Shown here: one piece after another, positions 57,146 through 64,000 of the stretch
How the letters are laid out: every line of letters begins with the position of its first letter
Numbering within the stretch: position 1 is the first letter of the stretch
From: Rhipicephalus microplus
Taxonomy: Eukaryota; Arthropoda; Arachnida; Ixodida; Ixodidae
Length of the DNA stretch: 64,000 bases
Assembly (NCBI RefSeq): GCF_043290135.1
Contig: NC_134702.1
Coordinates: 74,952,417-75,016,416, forward strand
Reading direction: 5' to 3'
Made by a program: the position numbers and the translations under genes
The notes under the pieces: generated by a model
Seen by the model: the letters and a program-made list of their open reading frames with translations, nothing else
Databases searched by the model: none
Told to the model about the DNA's origin: nothing

Positions 57146-58640
57146 AGCCAGCGTTTCCAAATCGTTCCGCAGAAACAGGCAGTAGACCACAAAAACCGGT
57201 AGTGAACGAAACAAAGCAGCTCACGAGCTTGAGGTTTGGGCTTGTTCGGGCACGTCAAGCGTCCGTGACCTCTTTGTCGTATGCCGGAGAGGGTAGGGAA
57301 AAGATTTGGCTTGCGAAGGCTACGCGGGGAAGCGGCAAGGGTTTCGTGGTCGCATCCTGTTATCCTTGTTTCGCGCCGCTTAAAAAATGTTTTCTCAGCT
57401 CGTAATGAACCGATTGAAAAAAATTTTGTGCCATTATCCTGCTCATCGACACAGAACTACTTCCACAGTCTAACTAAAACTTTTTATGGGGCCTGGTGAG
57501 TGACCCTTTAGATTTTTAGCCAAAGCGGCCGCTGGAGCTAGCCAAGTTAAGTGATGTTCATGTCATTTGTCACTTCAACGCACACTATGCGCAGGAGCCG
57601 AACACGTGAAGTTCGGGTCAACCCCGAACAGACTTTCACTCCAGTAGTAGGAGGACAAAACATTTATTGGTAATCGATGAAACTTTTTAGAGGTTTCATT
57701 GACTGCGGGAGGCGACGACTCTGTGCCTAGAGCCCCTTCTCTGTGGCTGCTGCCTCTACCCATCCCCTTATCAGGACCTGCTCGTCCAGGCTAGACCTGA
57801 GAGTATTGGTGGCGGAAATTCGCAAGCGCCATGGGATGCATTGATGATTATAGTTGGACCGCCCCATAATATGCCGAAAATGTAATTCTAGGTGACTTGG
57901 CGCTGCTCGAACAGAGGATTAGACAAGTGTGGTTTAAAAGAAGCCTGTATGAGGTAGCATCCAAATGATCTTCCGCCGGTTTGTAACGAATTGTAGTAAG
58001 GGGATTAGAGTTGTGCGGCCAGTGTAAAATGTTGACGATAGCTTCGTCTTGAGATAACCGCGCCAACACAGGCGAATGTGCACTGTACGGAGCCGCGGAC
58101 ACAGACCTCTATGACACACTTTAAAGGGGCCCTGCAGCACTTCATAATATAGTCATGGAATTGACTCAGTAAAGCAGGTGATTGTCTCACAAATTCATCA
58201 CTGCAAAACAATTCAGGATCTGTCTATTACGATCGGAGTTAAAAATTTTCTCGCACGCTGCAACTGCATTCTCTCTTCTCTCGTCCTGATAAAAGCACTG
58301 AAGCTAAGCAAGGAGGGATGGCACAGGGGAAAAAAACGTATCCATGCCTTGTCACCTTCAGCTTTTTCTCTCCTTTTTTTGCTGCAATAGCTGTAAATGT
58401 CTAGGAGAAATAGAAAACTACAAAAAACTTTGCATCATATTCCGGAATGGAACCCTGATTGGAGGCGAAGCAGCAGCGGTTCGGAAGGCATTGACCCGGT
58501 TAAAAAGGGCGTTGATGCGGATATGGAATAACGGTTTCAAGCGATACTCGGTGCAGCGTTTACACGAGTATATGCTTCTTTGAAACGCAAAAACACAGGA
58601 GGCGGAATGCGTTGAAGACGCTTGCGTTCGGCTTCCAGGC
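57146..58640. other. No supported gene; element ends possible
   Basis: A minus-strand LINE-like tail may lie near 57640-57790 (aataaatgttttgtcctcct on the minus strand). An element end of common tick type, tttaaaggggccctgcagcac, is at 58120-58140. No coding block can be supported. Confidence 0.35.
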
Positions 58641-58869
58641 TCACGTCTCGTCACTGTTACCCGCGCACCGGCTGTATTCTCGAACGCCATCGGCGTTCCT
58701 GACTCGCTCCTCGTCAGTGTCGCTTGTCACTAGGTTTTCCATTGCCGACGCTTGCGTTCGGCCTCCCTGACTCGAGCATCGTCGGTGTTGACATCGCCAT
58801 TCGAGAACGCGATCAGAATCGCTTGCCCTCGCAACGCCGGCGACAGCCGGAAAAGGTACGCGCACACTG

Positions 58870-60540
58870 TCGGCAAGAATGCCGCGACGGCATGCTGGCC
58901 GCGACGCATGCCGTGACGGCGCGTAGAACCTCAGCAACAATATAGAAAAGAAAGACCTTGCCGCGGTCGCTGAGCAGAACACGTGGAGCTTCATGGCGTA
59001 AAAATATGTTACGCAAAAAAAATCGGCTACTTTAATGGCTGTACCAGCGTGCAGTGAGGCTGTTTCCGCGTAACGAGTAAGGTGGTCAACAGCCGTTACA
59101 ATCCAACAATTTACATTGAAGGTCACGGGAAGGGGGCCGTAAAAGTCTATCCCGACGACTGCAAATGGCGAAACGGGACAAGGAAGAGGTTGGAGAAAGC
59201 CAGAAGGAGCAGTAGTGGGTTGTTTCCGCCGTTGACATAAGGCACACGAAGAAACATATTTGGCAATGGCAGAGGAGAGGCCAGGCCAGGTGAACCAACT
59301 GTGTATTTTGTCGTACATTTTGTGATAGCCGAGATTCCCAGCAGCAGGATCATCGTGGAATGTCTAAAGAACCTGACGATGCAGACAACGTGGTATAACG
59401 GGGACCCATTTGTTTCCTTCAACGTGGTAAATATAGCAATGTAAAACACAATCGTGAAGCTTGAATTGTTTCAGTTGTTGGCGAAGTTGGGTGTTCGGAG
59501 GAGTGGCTGTGCCTTCTAAGCGTGATATTATGGAGCGGCAGTAAGGGTCAACGCGTTGATGCGACACAAGGGTAGAAGGGCGGCCGGATCTTAACCAACT
59601 GAGACCTGTGATGGGTAATGCTGCAGTGGATATTAGTGACGATGGGCTATTACGGTTGAGTAGAGGGCAGCGAGAGAGAGCATCAGCATCTTGGTGCTTC
59701 TTACCAGACCTGTAGACGACATCAAAGTTGTGCTCTTGTAAACGAAGCACCCAACGGCCAAGATGGCCCGATAAGTTCTTTAGCGACGAAAGCCAGCACA
59801 ATGCATTGTGGTCGGTGACGACTGTAAAGTGGCGGCGGTAGAGGTATGGATGAAACTTTTGTACCGTGCATAGAACACCAAGGATCTTGTTCGGTTATTG
59901 TGTATTTTTCTCGACAGCAGTCAAAGCACGACTGGCGTAAGCGATGACACGTTCGCGTCCGGTGTTGTCACGCTGCAGTAGAATAGCACCGAGACTATCA
60001 CCACTGGCGTCAGGGTGAAGAATGGTGGGTGCACCTGGATCAAAGTGACATAGTACCGGGTCGGATGTCAGAGCTTGACTCAACGCCGCGAAAGCCTTTT
60101 CACAGTCTTCGGACCAGACGAATGCCGTGTTAATTGCGAGCAGTTGATGGAGCGGAGAGGCAAGCCTTGCGAAATCGCGTATGATGCGCGGAAAGTAGGA
60201 TGCCAAGCCGAGAAAAGTGCTCAGGTCTTTTTGACGCAACAAACGAGGAAACTCGAGGACGGCGGCAAGCTTTTCGGGATCTGGTCGAATACCGTCTTTG
60301 CTGACTAAGTGCCCTACAACCTGGATCGTCTTGCTTGCAAAGGTGCATTTTTTCGCATTCAGCTGTAAACCAGCTTTTGCAAGGCAGCCTAGGACTTCTT
60401 CGAGACGTTGCAGATGTTGCGAAAAAGTAGACGAAAACACTATGATGTCGTCGAGGTAGCATAAGCAGGTTTTCCACTTCAGCAATGCATTTGGGCGTTT
60501 TCCACTTCAGCACTGCAAAGTGCATTGGGGAGTTTTCCGA
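58870..60540 (-). pseudogene. Ty3/gypsy pol relic (RT, RNase H, integrase)
   Basis: RT enters at the palm (LKWKTCLCYLDDIIVFSSTF) with the YLDD catalytic motif, then GLQLNAKKCTF and VGHLVSKDGIRPD. RNase H follows with LHPDASGDSLGAIL, then, after a stop at about 59893, DHNALCWL, DVVYRSGKKHQDADALSR. Integrase has a zinc part with AGNLGYHKM where a second His is normally found, CALCQRRK, then VVGIDFYGPLP and LLSDRG. After SDRG the frame is lost. The RT fingers and the protease are missing, and a 25-bp segment at the start of the palm is duplicated (gtgctgaagtggaaaa twice, near 60480-60515). Confidence 0.8.
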
Positions 60541-60702
60541 GTAGGAATTCAGAACATTGCAGGCGGGTGGCAGAGGCGACACGGAACGGCGATTCGGAGA
60601 TGGTGAGCGGCGGCGAGACTCACGGGAGTTCACAGGTAGACCACTACTGTAAGATCGAGATAGCAACGCTGAAAAGAAGACAAGTAAGGCGCGCGCTGGT
60701 AG

Positions 60703-60895
60703 TTCGTGAGGAGGAGGAGGACAAAAACTTTATTTATCCCAAGAGGGAAGGGTGTGGTGGTGGAGTGTCAGAGGAGTCTACCCAGCATAGGTCTGCGCCA
60801 CCCTCTTGGCCCAATCCAAGATCTGGTCCTGCACCTCGGGCGCCGAGCTGCACATAGCAGCCTCCCACTGCTCCTTACTAATATTGTGTAGATAT
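60703..60895 (-). mobile_element. LINE 3' tail inserted in gag
   Basis: On the minus strand, agtaaggagcagtgggagg through gggataaataaagtttttg matches the end of LINE copy 2 (45150-45310), including the last codons (KEQWEAAMCSSAPEVQDQI) and the stop at 60778-60780. The insertion is in the same direction as gag and keeps its frame. It ends in a ctcctcctcac tail. Confidence 0.85.
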
Positions 60896-61941
60896 TTAGG
60901 TGAGTGGACTGAAGCGTCCACGTTCCCCTGGAGTGTAGCGCGTTGCTCGTCATGTTGGCGCCTTAGACAAAAGCGAGATATATGACCCCTATAGCTGCAA
61001 TAATAACAGATTGGGCGTTGAGGACGTGGTAAGGCGTAATACGGCTGTGGGGGCATCGGTAGTGACACTGACGCCACAGGTACATGGCTACCTGGTGTAG
61101 CCGCGGGGATAGTGGTGGGTGCTGAGAGCGCTGCGACTTCTGCGTACCTTGGTACCTGACGAGGTCTGAATTCGGCGAAACAAGGTGGACGTGACGCAGA
61201 TGCAATCTCTGACCTAATGATATCCCGCAAGTTGGTTGGAGCTGAGGTTAAAGTAGATGGTGGGGCGAAGGAAGAGCAGTGCCCATGAAGCTCCTCACGA
61301 ACGATGTCGCGGACCAGGGCATGGATGTTGAGGGCCACAGGAAGACGAATGTCCGAGGCATCACGGCAAAGACGAAGAGACTGAAGTTTTTCCAGTCTCT
61401 GGCAAATGGTGATGACATCTTGAGTCGTGGTAGGGTTTTGCGACGCAAGGGCGTTGAATGTGGCGGTACTGATGCCTTTGATAATATGACGTATTTGGTC
61501 GCTTTGAGGCATAGCTGAATTTGCACGCTTGCACAAGGCAAGAACATCCTCAATGTACAAGGTGTATAACTCACCCGCCACCTGAATGCGTTCAGCAAGC
61601 TTCTTCGTTGCTGCTTTAGCGCGAACACTGGTGGAACCGAAAATCTGACGGAGCTGCTGCGCGAACGTGTCCCAGTCGGGAAAATCTTTAGGTGGTTGCA
61701 AAATTAGGTTTTGGCAACATCAGTTAGGTAGAAAGGGACCATACGTAACTTGTGAAGAGTATCCCACCTGTTCAACTCACTGACGAGGTGGTAGGTCGTA
61801 GCCATTCTTCAACGTCATCCCCTTTGAGACCCGAGAATACTGGCGGATCACGCTGGTGGCTGTGGATGGCCAGGGTCGATGGCGGAGGCTGCACTGGGCC
61901 GGTGGTGTTGGATGGACCAGGATTGTCTTGCACTGCCATGG
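60895..61941 (-). pseudogene. Ty3/gypsy gag with CCHC knuckle
   Basis: The ATG at 61941 starts MAVQDNPGPSNTTG, followed by DPPVFSGLKGDDVEEWL, the usual start of the capsid-like domain. A stop/frameshift near 61700-61715 separates this from the long open part (61701 down), which has DWDTFAQQLRQIFGS, KKLAERIQVAGELYTLYIE, a Ser/Pro linker and the knuckle CYYCSYRGHISRFC. Gag forms the particle and binds RNA in such elements. Downstream of the knuckle the frame runs into LINE-derived sequence. Confidence 0.8.
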
Positions 61942-62154
61942 CAGGTGGAGGTAGATGACGACCCGAGCGGAGCTCCAGTGGTAACGTGCGAAAGGACTTG
62001 GGGATCGAGAAGCACCTTCCACCACTAATGAGGAAGAGCTTTATTCGAGACGAGCTCGAGCTGGCACACACTGATGATGATATCTACAGATGAGGAAATT
62101 ATACAAATGATGATGACACGTTTATTTGATAAAAAGTCAGTGACTGCGCTTACC

Positions 62155-62260
<106 letters not shown>

Positions 62261-62444
62261 GTGGTGTACGCGGAGTGAGGCGGCATGTCTCAGCCCGCAC
62301 GGCACACGTTGGCGCACCGTGCGAACACGAAGCGAATTGTACGAGTTCGTGAAAGCTGTTACGAGTTCAGAACACGGCTCACGCATCACGTCGTAGTTGT
62401 CCACCGCCGCCGGTTTCCGTAACAAGTATCGCAAAAATAAGAAG

Positions 62445-62520
62445 AGGACACAATGAGATTCGAGCCCGGGTTCGCTGCATGTCAGCCCAGTACTCTACCA
62501 TTCAGCCACGCCATCATTCT
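62445..62520 (-). mobile_element. tRNA-like SINE head remnant
   Basis: On the minus strand, ggcgtggctgaatggtagag resembles an A box and cgggctcgaatctc resembles a B box at the usual distance. The anticodon arm does not pair properly and no acceptor stem closes, so it is a SINE or tRNA fossil, of a different type from the Ruka-like SINEs. It joins a hairpin-family motif at 62517. Confidence 0.5.
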
Positions 62521-62738
62521 TTAGGAGCGAAGCTCATTATAGCGGCACCCGTTCGTCCCTCGTAGTCGTAGTAGTAGTGTGTAACCAGTCTTACATTTTG
62601 ACCTACAAGGTGGTGTTGGTGGGAGATTTGTTCTGAACGTTTTTGAAAACTGGAAAAATTCGCAGCGTGCGCGTTAACTAAAAGCCGAATTCTCCTGTCT
62701 CTCATTCCCCCTTAGCAGCCATTGGCATGTACATTAAG

Positions 62739-63265
62739 CGCTATCTGACAAGAAAGGGTTGCTACGTTATACTCGCTGGGCGTAACCTCCTTGGTTTTAG
62801 AAAGGTTTAGCGAGCGTTGAGCCGCAGTGCCATGAATACAGTGAACTAGTATATACCATGAATTTGATGTGGTTAAATGTGGGAAGTAGACACGAAGCGC
62901 AAGCCGTAAGAAAGTGTGCGTGTGCCTCCTCTCGTTCCGTCCTTGGAATGTACGTTTGATGGCGGTGCTTCTATATGAGGAATATATGATGAAAAGATGC
63001 GAGATGATAGTACTTAGAGTGTTGAATTGGTGGACAAACGGACACACATACAGATGCATGGATGGACGCACGGATGGCTGCACGGGCGGATGGACGCATG
63101 AACGGACGCAGGAGCGGATCCATTGACGAACGCAGGGACGGACGCACAGATAGACGTGCGGACGCAGGAATAGACGAACGCATGGACAGACGGAAGCAAG
63201 AACGAATGGACGGACGGATGCTTTGCCCGACTCTCCATCATATATTCCATGGATATGCTGCCATT
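62739..63265 (+). repeat. Dispersed repeat with internal minisatellite, copy 2
   Basis: Collinear with 3654-4205, same orientation, including the segment aatatatgatgaaaagatgcg at about 62979 and the gatatgctg end at 63251-63259. The GGACG-type array lies at 63028-63215. Flanks match; arrays differ in length and order. Confidence 0.7.
63028..63215. repeat. GGACG(N)-type minisatellite, second array
   Basis: Irregular units of 8-12 bp on the ggacggacgcac theme, as at 3926-4135. Confidence 0.8.
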
Positions 63266-64000
63266 TTTTTCTTTAATGCTGAGCCACTCTGGAGCTTCGA
63301 ACTCGTTTTGAAACAGACTTTGGGCAGGCTTTATTTTGGGAAAAGAATCGCGTTACTTGCGTAATAAAACGTTTGAGAACATCAAAAGAACAAACAGGCG
63401 TCACACAACGCAAATTGCATAACGAGTTGGTCGTCCAATGCTCCAATCAATTAGAGAAAGACTTGTTCTTGATCACCTATTAACTTTGATGCATACCCCC
63501 TTTAGCATAATTATCACCGTAGCCATTGCATAAAAAAATCAACGATAATCCTGGCAAGGGTGCGGCGGATACGATGCTTCTCACGAGAATGACGAAAGAT
63601 AACCTAGGAATGATGGCCTACTGCACAAAAATATAATTATTTATAGCGTAGTGGGTACCAAGCGAATGTCCTTGTAGCAGTCACCGAAAGAGTGTTTAGA
63701 AAAGGCTCTGAAAGGTGGCACTTCCAGTTTTCGCTGTGACTGTGCTGCGCGTTCCGTGCAGGCTTGGCGGTATCTCACCCCTGAACACTAGATATGTCCG
63801 AACGCACCTGCATATGTATCTCTAGGCGTGAAATTTGAAGGGATTAACACAATTAGTGTAGGTATCAGTGGCCGGCGAGTTGTTGCGTACTACACTACTG
63901 CGTACAGATACATGTAGTCAAATTGTGCTATCTTGAGGAATATCAGGAGGAACACAAAATTTATATTTACTGAATGATTATCTGCTCACAAGACGCCATG
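63266..64000. other. No supported gene
   Basis: AT-rich sequence. A short plus-strand ORF that begins in the minisatellite runs to 63364 and has no support. Confidence 0.4.

Larger units (their letters stand above)
58641..62040 (-). mobile_element. Ty3/gypsy retrotransposon relic
   Basis: Minus strand, in order: untranslated leader with AATAAAGCTCTTCC near 62035-62045 (as at the R region of an LTR), gag (61941-60895), an inserted LINE tail (60703-60895), a gag linker, a deletion of protease and RT fingers, RT palm-thumb-RNase H (60485-59895), RNase H end and linker (59801-59364), and partial integrase (59330-58870). No envelope-like gene is seen. LTR boundaries could not be fixed. One pol frame is shared from 60485 to about 58900 with a few stops, so this is a fairly young but inactive copy. 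Confidence 0.82.

Noticed and set aside
62445..62520. Functional tRNA gene on the minus strand
   Set aside because: Anticodon and acceptor stems do not pair; kept only as a tRNA-like remnant.
62971..63250. Two overlapping 70-78 codon ORFs rich in Arg and Ser
   Set aside because: Same minisatellite artefact in the second copy of the repeat.

Overview
The window looks like nuclear DNA of a hard (ixodid) tick. The main reasons are four copies of a tRNA-headed SINE of the tick Ruka type with CTA-rich tails, several I-superfamily LINEs, (GTA)n, (GATA)n and (TA)n microsatellites, and THAP9/P-like, PIF/Harbinger, piggyBac, Tigger/pogo and Ty3/gypsy relics. Genus and species cannot be fixed from sequence alone. 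There are no bacterial features, no rRNA and no convincing canonical tRNA gene. Nearly everything recognisable is mobile DNA. No intact single-exon host gene was found.

Layout. 1-4.2 kb: one unrecognised candidate exon, then Ty3/gypsy gag-protease debris carried in a partial tandem duplication with SINE ends, then a repeat holding a GGACG-type minisatellite. 6.5-13.7 kb: a satellite of about 145 bp per unit, split by a complete LINE of about 5.7 kb (minus strand) with matching target-site duplications. 13.7-15.9 kb: microsatellite, low-information DNA and a 136-nt foldback. 16.0-19.85 kb: a multi-exon THAP9/P-element-type transposase gene, frame-consistent at its splice sites but broken by stops and a frameshift. 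21.7-29.6 kb: a three-exon PIF/Harbinger transposase gene with an open reading frame and a complete DDE triad; its long second intron holds a decayed piggyBac transposase, a probable hAT-like MITE and a compact unclassified element.

29.8-33.9 kb: a Tigger/pogo-like MITE with TA duplications, a 527-bp MITE with perfect 51-bp inverted repeats, and a SINE with 13-bp duplications. 34.0-39.9 kb: scattered minus-strand exons of an unrecognised gene ending in a coiled coil, including a tandemly duplicated exon whose second copy carries a stop. 40.2-57.1 kb: a LINE graveyard with two near full-length plus-strand copies head to tail, a minus-strand copy tail to tail with the second, and a 5'-truncated plus copy. 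58.6-62.0 kb: a minus-strand Ty3/gypsy relic (gag, RT-RNase H, partial integrase) with a LINE 3' tail fused in frame to gag. 62.1-64.0 kb: a 100-bp (TA)n tract, a tRNA-like SINE remnant and a second copy of the minisatellite-bearing repeat.

The genes do not form a pathway. They record nested and successive transposition. The best candidates for a functional or recently functional product are the Harbinger-type gene and the minus-strand gene at 34-40 kb; both would need transcript evidence.
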